A DNA stretch of 64,000 bases from Apoda limacodes (Eukaryota; Arthropoda; Insecta; Lepidoptera; Limacodidae): assembly GCA_946406115.1 (NCBI GenBank), contig OX291557.1, positions 8,030,501 to 8,094,500 of the forward strand, in the 5' to 3' direction. Shown here in pieces: positions 52,641 to 63,999 of the stretch. A model generated the notes under the pieces. The model was not told where the DNA came from, did not search any database, and saw only the letters and a list, made by a program, of their open reading frames with translations. Each line of letters opens with the position of its first letter. Position 1 is the first letter of the stretch. The translations under genes and the position numbers were made by a program.

Positions 52641-53215
52641 ACTAATAACCGTTCCATGGCAATTTCAAGAAGAAGGTTACATTACTAATAAGGCTGGTAG
52701 CGTTTTCGCATTGAATTTTGATAGAAATCCTTCCACCCCTTTTAGTCATTAATTTTTTTAACTATTTCTTGTTTATAGTATAGTTCAAAAATATTCCCCC
52801 ATTTAGGCCTAGTTAGTTTTAGAATTTTAAAACAAAAAAATGTATTCCTTATTGAAGAAAAAGCTAGTGGTGTACGATTTATTTGATTCAATTGTAGTTT
52901 CAAAATAGTTTTGAGCCTGAAACCCATTCGAAAAACTAAAACACCATGGTAGGGGACGCGAGCAAGTAAAGTCATCCTAAATCGGTCTACCGTATTGAGG
53001 CACGTTTGTTCAATATTGAAGCCGTCCCGTTTTTACATATAAAGTACCTCTTTTTATAAAAAGTGTCTAATAAAACTAGGTGGGTATCATCGTATAGTAG
53101 TAATATTTTTACTAAAACTTTATTATTATTGGTAAAAAACTAATACTTCTTTTTATCGAGGGGTCTAGAAATGTAAAACCACAAAAGTTCTTGTAGGTAG
53201 CGAAGATAGTCCAAT
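52641..53215. other. AT-rich stretch, nothing recognised
   Basis: Minus-strand frame 52742-52975 shows no domain. Confidence 0.4.
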
Positions 53216-53219
53216 GGAT

Positions 53220-53605
53220 GATTGTTTTGAGGGACCCGTACCCGCAGGGAGTCAACAGAGCCCTATTAGTACCTACGCTGTGTGTCAGTCTGTTTTACCT
53301 GTAATGGGCACTATGTTTTAGACCGAAGTAGGTCGAAGCCTGAAATTTTGTAATTGTAACAGATATTCTAAAGAATAATAAAAAAAAAAAAAGTTTTAAG
53401 GGGTTCTCCATATTAGAAACTTATTTTTGTAGTTTTTTGATCTTTCGAAAAACCGATAATACATATGCGCTTCAAACTTAAAGCGATTATAGTTAAAGCT
53501 CTATATGTAGTATAATAAAAAATAATAAAAACCGGACAAGTGCGAGTCGGCCTCGTGCATTCTGGGGTGGCCCGGAACCCTTGGTGAGCGAGTTCGACAT
53601 TTTTT
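53220..53605 (+). repeat. Two fragments of 'ggttccgta'-type repeats
   Basis: 53228-53360 has 'gggacccgtacccgcaggga', 'acagagccctattagtacc' and 'gctgtgtgtcagtctg', a diverged family A start. 53525-53600 has 'aaaccggacaagtgcgagtc', 'ggcctcgtgcattc' and 'ccggaacccttgg', a family C module. Confidence 0.5.
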
Positions 53606-54238
53606 TAACCATTCCTTCGATAAAATATTATAAGGGACAGAATCGAATTCAGAATTACTGTCGAATTATTTAATTGTTAAGTCAACTACATTGATACAAA
53701 TATATTTTTTCAAACATTAATTACCATTCTCGACCGATTTGAAACTGGAGGAATGTCGTACAATAGGAAGTCTTATAATGTTCTGTGGTCTTAAGTCTCA
53801 GGTAACAGAGTTCAACGAGATTATTTTAACAAGAGTGCAGATTATCTCGTCCAAACCAATATAAGCAACAAATAATGGCGTCCCGCTATCTTAAAAGACA
53901 ATATTTAAGCGCCGCAACATCAACTGAATAAGAAAAGAACGTAAGTTTTGGAAAAACGAACTCTTAAGAGGCTAGCCATCCATTATTGTCATGCCATATT
54001 AATGGATAATTATACACAAAGTGAGTGATACCGTTCATTTTCATTATGTTTTTTTCTTTAAATTAACTATAATTGGTTGTTTATAATTTTTTGTAGTGTG
54101 GCAGCTCTATATTTGTGTTAAATTGTGGGTTGATCTTAATTTTATATTAATAAACATTTTTGCCTTTATTTGGTTAATTTAATTTAGTATGATTAAATAA
54201 AATTAAATATCAATAAGATTTCTAGACTTTCTTTATTC
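53606..54238. other. AT-rich stretch, nothing recognised
   Basis: No family or gene assigned. Confidence 0.4.
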
Positions 54239-54239
54239 T

Positions 54240-54752
54240 TTTTTAGGATTCCGTAACACAAAATGAAAAAAGGAACCCTTATAGGATCACTTTGCTGTCC
54301 GTCTGTATGTCTGTCAAGAACCTTTTTTTAAGGTACGCGTGAAGGTATCAAGTTGAAATTAATATCAAATACTGAAGTCTACGGTCACTTAAAGTTGTAA
54401 AAAAATCAATCTTCTAGGTCAATGCAATAAAAAAATATGACCAAAAAACGATTATTTTTGTCTTATACCTATTATGACACAAATAAATCAAAACCTATGG
54501 GGTACTTCCCGTTGACCTAGAATCATGAAATTTGGCAAGAAGCAGTACCCTATAAGCACATATAAAGGAAAGAATCCGAAAACCGTAAACTTTTTCTTAC
54601 GATTATAAACTTATTTGCAGTTGGTAAACTAACCGTGACCTATGTCGATGTATTTGGACAACAGGCAAAGTTAAGTTTGTCCCTCGATACAGTTTACCTT
54701 TTACGGAACCCTCGGTGCACGAGTCCGACTTGCACTTGACCGATTTTTTTAT
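54240..54752 (+). repeat. Dispersed repeat, family B, copy 2 (fullest)
   Basis: From 'taggattccgtaacac' through 'gctgtccgtctgtatgtctg', 'gaaggtatcaagttgaaatt', 'tatcaaatactgaagtctac', 'aatcaaaacctatggggtac', 'gacctagaatcatgaaattt', 'cgtgacctatgtcgatg' to 'acggaaccctcggtgcacga' and 'gtccgacttgcacttgaccg'. It shows the family's full length of about 510 bp. Confidence 0.8.
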
Positions 54753-54892
54753 TAAAAATTGTGATTTGACTCAAAAAATCGTTATGTCCGTACGAAAGCA
54801 TATCGTAATATAATTGTTTATATCAATAAATTTAACATATTTAGTTATTATGTTAGTGGAACTTAAATGGTTACATAACTGTAGCGGGCGGA
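54753..54892. other. AT-rich spacer
   Basis: Nothing recognised. Confidence 0.4.
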
Positions 54893-54945
54893 TCACTTCC
54901 GGCTGTCGCACATGCGGCGGGCATGCCCGGGCGGACTTTATTTGC
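54893..54945. other. GC-rich island 1
   Basis: 'gcgggcggatcacttccggc', 'acatgcggcgggcatgcc' and 'cgggcggac' in AT-rich flanks. Similar in style to islands at 58650 and 59010. Confidence 0.4.
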
Positions 54946-55770
54946 TAAGAAAATAATAAGTAATAAAATGATTTATTAAAATTAATTCACTAATTAATTA
55001 ATAGAAATTAAAGATTTAATTAAATCCATATCCTTAATTTGGTATCAAATAAAATGAGTCCTAACTCCCAAAATTTAAAAAAACAACTAGCAAGAAGGTA
55101 TATAATTTAAAGCAGAGGTATTGTGTAACCTTATTGTAATAAAAGCATTCATACCCCCTTTTACTTCGTTTAACTTCAGGAGTAGATTTTTGGAAAATCG
55201 CTTATTGGCAACATTTTACGTCAAGGAATCTACCTGCAAAATTAAAATAGATCCAGTGATTTGATCTAAACAATTAATATGTGAGTACGTAAGTTGGATT
55301 CTTATTTTATTAGGGTTAAAAGAAATTACACAATTGGAAACCTTACAGTACGTATATAATGTAATTATGACTGCCCGTTTGTAACAGTATTATAATTAGG
55401 TCAAAGGTCCATCAACTTTATGTAATTAAATAGGCAGGTAGACAGGCATAAATGAGCACATTTTCACAAACTTTTCTTGCACGTTCATGTGTGGAATGTA
55501 TTTGGTCAGTTCTTCAAAGCTCTCAGGTTTATATTTTATAAGCTATACCTACGTTTCCATAGCTGTTAATTTTGTGTTCCCCCCTCTAACTTTGCAACCT
55601 CGTGCTCAAAAATCAAAAAAAATATCATTAATATTAAATACTTGGTACTTGTACGCAAGTAGACAAGGAATGATACCACCGAAATCCAAACTCCAAATTA
55701 GTGTTAAATAACATTTGTTACTACCTACTGTTATATTTCAACGAGCTTGTGAACCAATCTGCTCCTCCGG
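54946..55770. other. AT-rich stretch, nothing recognised
   Basis: No family or gene assigned. Plus-strand frame 55487-55711 shows no domain. Confidence 0.4.
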
Positions 55771-55774
55771 CCGC

Positions 55775-56020
55775 GCATCCATAACTAACTTGCTCCGCCC
55801 GCGCCTATCCGCTGAAGTTAAATTACCCTCAAGATTTACAGTTCAGGGATCTACGTACAATTAGGTAACAAATTCTGCACAACAGTGCGGTAATGCGACG
55901 TTTTCTCTCTTGTCTCTATCTGTGCAAATGCTCGCCCTGAGACTGTGGTTGCTGACTTTACTTTACTAGTCTTGCCTAGGTCTTTTTTGCCACTTGTTTA
56001 GTTAGCCGAATCCAGAAAAG
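55775..56020 (+). repeat. Dispersed repeat, family D, copy 2
   Basis: 'cgtacaattaggtaacaaat', 'tctgcacaacagtgcggt', 'tctctcttgtctctatctg' and 'tcgccctgagactgtgg' align with 50330-50430 in the same orientation. A CpG-rich lead ('ccggccgcgcatcc', 'cgcccgcgcctatcc') precedes it. Confidence 0.65.
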
Positions 56021-56735
56021 AAAGGACTATGAACGAATACCTTGTTTCAATAATTTCTGTTAGAACTAGATCCATAGTTCGTCTTAGGGTACGTTCACTA
56101 TATTCATGTAATTCACATAAAGGCCAGATTTTTATTGCTATGGAATTGTACATACCTACAGTAATATCTTTATATACAATATTTTGATTATTATGAATTT
56201 GGATAGATTAATCTAATAAATAATAAAATAAATAAAAATACCCGACTGCAAAAACATTAAGAACTAAACAGAAATTAAAACATACTAAATATTTAAATAA
56301 AAACAGACTAACACTTTTAATAGTAGTACTATGTAGTACTATGTAGTGTGAGCGATCTATACACTATTTGACCTTACCACTGAAATTAGTGCGGTCTGCT
56401 TATAGTTAAATATATGTATAATAAAATAATAATTTCAGTTTTGTTTCTAATGTTTTTGTTTTTTTTATTTATTTAATTATTTATTTTTATTTACAGCTTT
56501 TGAGTGTTACTAATTTTTTCCATTTTTTTTAACTTTCGCTTAAATATAGAAGTGTTATTTATTTTCGTAACGGCCTTTTAAAGCCCCTTATTTTGATACC
56601 CAACTCGAGGGCACATTAAGGCGCATAAAATCCACCATTTTGATTTTTTAAGAATTTTATGTACCCAGAACCTCACAATTGAGACGAATCTAAAGACACC
56701 TCTCGAGTTAAAATCCAACAAGCCATTTAGGCTAC
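56021..56735. other. AT-rich stretch, nothing firm
   Basis: Acceptor-like 'tttatttttatttacag' ends near 56496. No exon can be supported. A short direct repeat 'tagtactatg' lies near 56325. Confidence 0.4.
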
Positions 56736-56737
56736 AT

Positions 56738-56770
56738 ACCTACCTACATACCTACCTACCTACATACATA
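56738..56770 (+). repeat. TACC/TACA microsatellite, left flank of an element
   Basis: Alternating 'tacctacc' and 'tacatacc' units. A matching TACA run resumes at 57737, so an element seems to have inserted into one simple repeat. Confidence 0.8.
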
Positions 56771-57736
56771 GGGGGAGGGGGGGCACGTTGATGCACGGGG
56801 CACATTTATACAGTACCTATATTTAAAAACTGAAAAATACTACGCAGTCTGGCACGTCACTAGAACGCTCAAGTACATGCGCAAGAATGACAGTTGTGAA
56901 GCCGGTCGCCACTAGTTCGTCATTGGCCTTCAGCGGTCACAAACGTGTTTATGCTGCTGCCAACTAAAATTTCAGCCGATTTGTGATCGTGTCTCAGCAC
57001 CGTCTTATTAGTTTTTTTTTTGTTTTATGTTGCCAAAGGCAAGTAAATATATTTAAAAGTGTTTTTAAATATTTTTTTGAGTACAATATTAATAAATCAT
57101 TTTAAAAATTAGTTGTTTGTGGAAAAAGTCCATTGGGGCACTTTGATTCAGTAAGGTGCGGGGTACAATGATACGTATTATTGTTAGGAGGTTTTATTAC
57201 CTAATAATATATTTGCATTAACTATGTTCAAGTTTAATGTCTGATTACTGAGTAGTTAGGTATATAACTAATTTGATAATTAAGATAGTAATAAAGTCTA
57301 GTTAGATGATGACAATATTGTTTTCTTCTTTATTTTCTTTAAGAAACGTAAGAGACTGATTGTAAGTAATGTTTACACGCTTAATAAAAGTATTTTATGA
57401 TCTCAATTAATAATATGGTTTATTTGTTAATTTTAAGTAATTAAACAATTTAGGTTATGGTATATATTGCAGTTTTCATGGATTTTAAATAAGCATCAAA
57501 TTGCCCCACCCTTATGTATCAAAGTACCCCTCGGATCCCCACATTGATGCAAAAACGTTTTTATATTAAAATCAGTATATCTCTATACCTAATTACTTTT
57601 AGCGGCTATTTCGTAACCAAAATGTAAACTGACATATTGGCCAATGCACACGTCAAAATAAATATCCAAATATGATGCTTTTTGTCCATTAAAAAAGAGG
57701 TTGAATTTTTGTGCATCAATGTGCCCCCCCTTCCCC
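56771..57736. mobile_element. 966-bp element with G-rich inverted ends
   Basis: The left end (GGGGGAGGGGGGGCACG then 'ttgatgca') matches the reverse complement of the right end (GGGGAAGGGGGGGCAC then 'attgatgca'). The word 'ggggcac...ttgat.ca' also recurs inside: near 56797, near 57134 ('ggggcactttgattca', 'ggggtacaatgata') and inverted near 57503-57550 ('ttgccccacc', 'atcaaagtacccc', 'cattgatgca'). Repeated terminal words of this kind often serve as transposase binding sites. No transposase frame is present. Flanking TACA repeats hide the target duplication. Confidence 0.6.
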
Positions 57737-57768
57737 TACATACATACATACATACAAACATACGTGTA
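57737..57768 (+). repeat. TACA microsatellite, right flank of an element
   Basis: 'tacatacatacatacataca' directly follows the right end of the 966-bp element. Confidence 0.85.
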
Positions 57769-57998
57769 TATACTCGAAAAAAATATCTCTCCTTTTGGCG
57801 CAATTCGGTGAAAATGTAAGCGCAATTAAGAAGTACTAGAAAGACCGAGCTTTTGTCGTTTTTTTTTAACAACGCCATCTATTGTCAAGTAGCTTTAGTG
57901 TTGCTGTGTCGGTAATAATAATAGTATTACTAGGTACTCCCCAATAGATGTCAGGAAGAGTCATGTCTTTTAGTTTAACATTGACTGAAAACACGGAT
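57769..57998. other. AT-rich spacer
   Basis: Minus-strand frame 57606-57878 crosses the element border and is not a gene. Confidence 0.4.
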
Positions 57999-58150
57999 AA
58001 AGCAACGTTTTCTAAAAATGAAACCTAGCTTGTACGATTTATGACCCCCGAAACCTCCTGCATACGAAATTTCATGAAAATCGTTAGAGCCGTTTCCGAG
58101 ATTTAGGTTATATAAATACATATATATAAGAATTGCTCGTTTAAAGATAT
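57999..58150 (+). repeat. Non-LTR retroposon tail-like fragment
   Basis: 'gaaacctagcttgtacgatt', 'catacgaaatttcatgaaaa', 'tcgttagagccgtttccgag' and 'atacatatatataagaattg' follow the standard wording of retroposon 3' ends. The first 90 bases of the window are similar. Confidence 0.5.
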
Positions 58151-58280
58151 ACCAAAACGAAGTAGTGCGATTGTAATTGGATTGTGATGTCAATATCTCG
58201 GACAAGAAACGAAATAGCAAGTGCATGTCGTATTGTATTCTTTATTATTTACGTATTCTACTTATTTATCGTTGCATCTG

Positions 58281-58425
58281 CTGATTTTAATCGGCCGATC
58301 AATTACTCGGTGAGCTACGACTTTCGTTTTATATGGAACTGTGCGCACCGCCCGATAATTTATCGGCTGATAGTTTTGAAACACAAAACGATCGGCCGAA
58401 TAAAACATCGAGCAGTACGAGGCTA
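58281..58425. mobile_element. Short MITE-like element with CGGCCG ends
   Basis: 'aatcggccgatcaa' near 58290 is mirrored by 'cgatcggccgaata' near 58388. Inside, 'ccgataatttatcgg' is a further palindrome (58352-58368). Frames on both strands here are shadows of this structure. Confidence 0.45.
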
Positions 58426-58648
58426 GGCTTACAGGTATAAGACGGTGCCTACACATTGGTCTTTGATCTCTTACTGTGGGTTATTTAGGTACCATTACAG
58501 CAATTAGAGCCACGACCGTGCAAGTGGTAAGCATGTTTAAGAAAATGCTTTAAGTAAAACTTACTGCCCTTATATTTAGGCTAATAATAATTGTGTACAT
58601 TATTAATTAGTAATTCACTAATATATATATGTACGTTGTCATGATTGA
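58426..58648. other. AT-rich spacer
   Basis: Nothing recognised. Confidence 0.4.
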
Positions 58649-58649
58649 G

Positions 58650-58745
58650 ACCGTTTGTATGAGACAGGCTGGGTGGCGGGGGAGCGTCGCTACCAGCCGC
58701 CCTACCTGCTCTGTCCGTCGGGCGGCTTATCAACACCGCTGTTAG
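58650..58745 (+). repeat. GC-rich island 2, related to island 3
   Basis: 'ggtggcgggggagcgtcgct', 'accagccgccctacctgctc' and 'cgtcgggcggcttatc' parallel 59026-59092: 'gcatcgttaccggtcgcc' and 'ggggcgggcggcttgtacc'. The shared order (GC-rich start, 'cg(c/t)tacc(a/g)g(c/t)cgcc', 'cgggcggctt') makes them diverged copies about 350 bp apart. Confidence 0.5.
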
Positions 58746-59008
58746 TTAGAAATGCTAATTATCACATACTAGTTGCAGTAGGTGATAATTGATCAATTAT
58801 ATTATTTACCTAAAACGTAAAGTACTTAGAATTAAACAAAAAAGCATAAGAATTATGTTATAGGATATATCAAAAGTCTCTTATATAAAAGGGTCTTAAA
58901 GTAAAAAAACCTTTTTAAGCTATATTACGCAGGCCAAACCAGTCATTGCTAGTTTGTAGTATTTTAATTACGATATATTTTGTCTACATCTATGTAGTGT
59001 CCCAATAA
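58746..59008. other. AT-rich spacer
   Basis: Nothing recognised. Confidence 0.4.
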
Positions 59009-59009
59009 A

Positions 59010-59095
59010 TCCCACGTCACCGGAAGGGGTCGACTGGGCAGCATCGTTACCGGTCGCCATGTGCCGGGGCGGGCGGCTTGTACCTGATATATTCA
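59010..59095 (+). repeat. GC-rich island 3
   Basis: See island 2. 'cacgtcaccggaaggggtcg' opens it and 'gcgggcggcttgtacc' closes it. Confidence 0.5.
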
Positions 59096-59385
59096 TCAAG
59101 ATAATTAATAAGCGATTTACATTTATGCTAATGAAGAATAATTGAATGAGATTTTTATAGTAATTTACTGTAATTAAGGTTATCTTATGAAAATAAGGTC
59201 ACTTTAATAGGTTAATGACAGTAACTTTCGGAAATTTTTGATTGAATGCAAAAATCCAAAAAAAAAAAAAACGATGTACAAACTTACAACTACGTTTGTG
59301 GTCGTTTCTATTTACAAAAAAAGCAATACAACTCAAATGTTTGTTATTTGTACATCCAACCTGCCAACACTTGGGATGTGGAATG
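59096..59385. other. AT-rich spacer
   Basis: Two overlapping Lys-rich frames at 59238-59427 come from an A run; not genes. Confidence 0.45.
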
Positions 59386-59387
59386 TG

Positions 59388-59545
59388 CTCCTTGCCAAGG
59401 TTTTCCCTTCTAACTACTAACCTATAAACCTATGAGGTTCTTCAAAAAGGAGTGTTTAGATTTTTATAGGCTCCGCAACGTGCAAGTTTCGGTGGGGGTG
59501 CAAGCGTGTGAACTTGTTTGCCACCTTAGTGACAGTCAGTACCTT
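59388..59545 (+). repeat. Retroposon 3' tail, 'gttcttcaaaaagaag' family, copy 3
   Basis: 'ttgccaaggttttccctt', 'gaggttcttcaaaaaggag', 'ggctccgcaacgtgcaag' and 'cttgtttgccaccttagtga' match the other copies. The middle part is deleted and the poly-A is lost, so it is older than 40025-40222. Confidence 0.65.
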
Positions 59546-61160
59546 TTGTAGTTTGCATATCTATGTCGATAATTATATACATGGAGATAAGGCAATGTAA
59601 AAATCAATAAATTATAAATGATTAAATCAACCTGTTGAATAGTTAGAAGAGAAAAGAAAAAGAAGTGAAGTTGTTTGTGCATTAAATGCTTCTGGACCAA
59701 TTTTATTCATTTTCCCGCTACAATTTTTGCAGGTTTTCTGATGCACAACACTATACCCTACCTAGCCTATATAACTTTTTCTCTAAATGTTACCTATATT
59801 AGTTAGGTCTAACTGAGGACTAAGTTGTTGTATTATTATATTTGTTAATCCCAAAACTAATCCCTATAGATGAAACCGATCCCGAAACAAACACCTACCT
59901 TAATTACATTAATTAAGATTGTCGTAGGCGGTAACGGTTTGGTATTAGGCGAGAATTTCACGCCATTCAGCTAGGATTACAGAACTTTATTATTAAGGTT
60001 ACTTCAGACGTTCTGTACGTATCTATTGCGTGTAATAATTTAATATTACTTAGGTTAACTTAACTTTGTAATAAAACCAGTCTTTTTTTACTACTATCCA
60101 TATATAAAGACAACCTTGGCAGGGAATTCTTTAAGTATCCGCAATAATTCTTATGCCACGGAACCCTAAGCCAAAATTTGTACGATAAACCCTTTGCTAG
60201 TGTGTTTAGTTCGTGCAGTGTTCTTTAATAATACTTATTGCCCTGTGATATGATAACTTAGATCCCTAATTATATTTGCTTTTTATTCCATAAGGTTAGG
60301 AATCTTTTTTCTGGATAAAAGGTACGAGACCTACTAATTTTCAAAGGAAAGTCCAATATTTTAAGAGTCTATTGCGACAAGACACGTGAGAGTCAAAACT
60401 ATTCTATGCATGAGAATGGCGACATTTTATAAACAGGGGGATAAGGAAATATTGTCTTTGCGGTCCTAGTCGTCAAAAAAAAATTATAATATTTAAAAAC
60501 CACCTTTTAAAAATGAACTTAGAAGTTAAAAATAAGAAGTAAAGTAAACTTTTTGAAAATCATACAGTAAAAAGTGCCCCCGCTTTTTTCCTTCGTGATG
60601 TATGTATGGGGGCTTATTTTCTACCTATTTGTTAATTTTTTATAAGCGTGGTTTTGAAATATTTATTTATAAAAAAAACTTTAATTTTTAGTCTTTGTTA
60701 GAAACTACGATTTTGTGAACTAAATTTACATATAAAATGAAAAAGTTTCAAAATGGCGATAAATATTTAAGTTCACAATTGATTATTGTATGGTTACCGA
60801 GTTCTGAATTTTCCTGAAAATTTGAGCATTATAGCTAATCGGGAAGAGATCGAAATTACGATCGCGAGATTTGACCCAAACAAACAAACAGGTGAAACTA
60901 AAATAAGCGTTGTAAAAATTGGATTACGCCACCGACCTCCCAAGTAAAACTCTCATGATATTCGCACGTTCGGTTTAATCTAATAGCTGATTGTTACACG
61001 CCAGTAGACTACGTGGTTTGTCACCGAGCGCCATGAGCGCGAGTGACTCAACCAGCCATGTGTCTGTAGGAACACCTACGGTATTGTATGCAAATAGCAC
61101 TTAGTTTCACCTAAATGAGTACAATACTTGATTAGGGTCGTCGTGTGGGTGTACTTTTCA
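59546..61160. other. AT-rich noncoding stretch
   Basis: No family or gene recognised. A mixed-composition patch at 60980-61080 ('gccatgagcgcgagtgac') is unassigned. Confidence 0.45.
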
Positions 61161-61164
61161 ACTA

Positions 61165-61495
61165 TTTTTTAGGGTTCTTTGCCTCAGAATGTTTAAACGG
61201 AACTGTTAGAATAATTATTTGGTCCGGCTGTAGATTCTTCTTGACGTCTTTCCGTCAAAACTGTTTTTTCGGTATCAGTAAAGTTAGAAATCTGACGGAA
61301 ATTTTAGATTCCGCTTGTTATAAAAACCTTTGGCATAAAAAAAAGCCTTATAGGATAAGTTACGGGAAAAATCTTTAAATTAGTTTTTTTTATTTAAAGT
61401 CCCACTATTAGAGTTCCGTATGTCGGAATAAAAAACGGAACATTATTGAATCACGTGTACCTCTGTCTGTTCGTCTGTCTCAACCAATTTGCTCC
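61165..61495 (+). repeat. Fragments of 'agggttccgta'-type repeats
   Basis: 'tttttagggttctttgcctc' near 61167 and 'tagagttccgtatgtcgga' with 'gtctgttcgtctgtctcaac' at 61409-61485 are diverged starts of families A-C. The plus-strand frame 61145-61378 lies between them and has no domain. Confidence 0.45.
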
Positions 61496-62055
61496 AATAC
61501 AAACTAGAAAATAAAAAAAAATGGAAAATTTACCGTGTGACATATAAAGGAAAGGGTTTGTTGTGAGGGTCTGATTTTTTTTTGTATTTCCTTTTCAATT
61601 ACCGAAAATATCGTGGAAATTTAAAACAAACAAAGCCCCAACATCCCACAACTATACATTGAAATTTAATGAATATTTCATAAGTTTTAAAGTATTTCTG
61701 CTATTAATAAACTGGTTAAATAAGTAAAGGGGTACAAAGAGCATTTAGAACTGCCCTTATTTGTGTAAAAAATTTATAACCTCTACGTTTGTCTTTATCT
61801 GTCCGTAGCATCCCGATAGATAAACCGATATCAATGCGGTTTTTTTTGTTTTGAGGCTGGCCTAATCGAGACGATTCCAATTTGTTTTGATTTAATTCAG
61901 TATTTTTCAAGGTAATCAACTCTTTTGCTTTTTGATACGATGGATCTTAGCCATACAACCGATATTTATAACATTTCCTCGTCCTATTGATTGATAATGA
62001 CACTAAATAGGAAGAAATAAGATGTCACTGAATTAATGGGACAACTTATTAATTT
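61496..62055. other. AT-rich stretch, nothing recognised
   Basis: No family or gene assigned. Confidence 0.4.
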
Positions 62056-62059
62056 AACT

Positions 62060-62420
62060 TCATCCCGCGATTTTGTCCGCGTGGACTTTGAAAAACAAAA
62101 AGGATTTTTTTAACTTTGTATGGTTTTACCTATAAAAATATCGAACTTTCTTACAAATTTATAACCGTTATTTTGTCCTTTAAGAGGTTTTTTTTTTCTA
62201 AAAAGGTATACAATCAATCAGTGAATCTTATTGTTAACCTATGGGCCAAAGACCATTTTTTTAACGCATTTAGATTGAAAGTTTACGGATTTCCACACAA
62301 ACCTACTCCGATTTTACTCCCTCAGGAGATGAATTTGCCAAAATCCTCTGTCTTGCCTAAAACTATCAGGACTGGACGCAGTCATTTGGGTCGTGCGTTC
62401 AGACAGTCAGATAGTTAACT
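62060..62420 (+). repeat. Possible SINE/LINE-like repeat
   Basis: 'catcccgcgattttgtccgc' and 'gtggactttgaaaaac' are the usual opening of a moth retroposon ('cccgcgactttgtccgcgtg'). The 100-codon plus-strand frame 62116-62418 inside shows no domain and is probably repeat-derived. Confidence 0.45.
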
Positions 62421-63980
62421 CTTTTATATACTTTATTATCTTTGGCGAAACTGAAAGAAGAAGGACAAAGAGAGACCGTGAGAGAGTTTATTTATATTTT
62501 TTTTATTAATATAAATATTATTTGTAAGAACATTCGATATGAATACTATATGTTACACCTACTTATAATAATACAACGCAATTCATATCACCACTGCTGT
62601 CACACGTTTTCCATATTTTTCATTTTCTCCGGACACTGTCCCATAACTTTGTCCCTCGCTGCAATATACAGGGTGATGACAATCCGCAGGCCTAAACGAG
62701 ATTTTAATACAACCTCCGCTGAGGGACACATAAGGACTTGACCTGCTTGACACAGAAAGAAATATTTTAAGGCGAAAATATAAGGCGAAAATAATTGCGA
62801 CGTTATCAACAAGTATTCGTGTTTTTTATTAATTAAGTATTGTTTTATAGGACTTCGTGACTTTGATTTGTATAAAGGATATTTTAGCATATAGTCGCTG
62901 CGCGTGCAATACCGCGGAAGAGCACTTTGTAAAAACAGCGTATCTGCGTTTTCGCGATTTTACAGGAAGAAGAAAAAACTTAATATGTCAGTAATTTCAC
63001 TAAATTTTGCTGACTGAACTCTATCGCACCTAGTTTGGGGCTTACTTTATGGAGAAATAGTGTAAATTTATCTGTAACTTCCATAAAATCCGTGTAAAAT
63101 CACTTACGCGGTTTTGTTGCAACAAATAATATAAAAAGTAGTATAGCATCAGTAAGTACGCGGGTTTGAAATGAAACATTTTTTATTAGAAAACATTAAT
63201 TGTGAAAAGAAACAAAATAAAATCAGAAATCTTTCTATTATTGATAATCAAAATTATAAGAAAACTTATGTTTGTTAAGTTAAAGATATGAGCTTCTTAT
63301 AAAAAAACTTCTAATCTGCAGAAAATTAATATTTTATTCATTTTAAAATATATTTTTTTACATAAGGAGTTCAGATCTTTTACTTTGAAATACACAGAAA
63401 AATCTATTTATATACGTTTTACCGAAGTACAGGGAAACTATATTTTTTATTATTCTCTATCAACATTCATCTATAATTAACATTACCTATATCAGGAAAA
63501 CTTTTTTAATGGCAAGTTTAAGATTTGAACTTCTAATCTTAAGACAATTAACCAAGTTAGTTATTAAATTTTGTATTAAGTAAGACGTTGTGAGTTCATC
63601 TCTTTAACTTACTAAAAAAAGTCGTTTCTTAGTGATCAGTCTCCTAGGTTCCTCTCAAATCACAGAAAATATCCTAACGTAATCTTTGTTAAATGCTTTG
63701 TGCGAATATAGAAAAAGTAAAATTAGCTTTTAACTATTGAATACTGTAGGTACAGTAACAACCCTAGTGCCTTGAATATGAAAAATAGGAATTGTTTTCA
63801 CAATCAACTTTTCAAAAGTCATCATTATTCAAAAGTACTTATATTTATCTAATAAAACTTAGCAAACAAAAACATTCATTAACAAATAAATATAACAAAA
63901 AATAATAATTATTTTTGTAACTTAAACTCTCATTTAAATAATTATAATCACACCATTGAGACTCTTAATCACAGAAGGAA
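62421..63980. other. AT-rich stretch with opposed frames and a small CpG cluster
   Basis: Frames 62442-62741 (plus) and 62600-62890 (minus) overlap and have no domain I recognise. 'gtcgctgcgcgtgcaatacc' with 'gcgg' near 62896 is CpG-rich. From 63130 on the sequence is very AT-rich with nothing recognised. Confidence 0.4.
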
Positions 63981-63989
63981 CATTATTTA

Positions 63990-63999
63990 TAAGGTAAGT
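63990..63999 (+). promoter_or_regulatory. Consensus splice-donor-like sequence at the window edge
   Basis: TATAAG|GTAAGT at about 63993/63994 is a near-ideal insect donor and uses the same TATAAG|GTAAGT word as the donor at 49021/49022. Any exon would lie in the AT-rich sequence before it, and I cannot define its acceptor. May be chance. Confidence 0.15.

Noticed and set aside
62116..62418. A 100-codon plus-strand gene
   Set aside because: It lies in a retroposon-like repeat and shows no recognisable motif.
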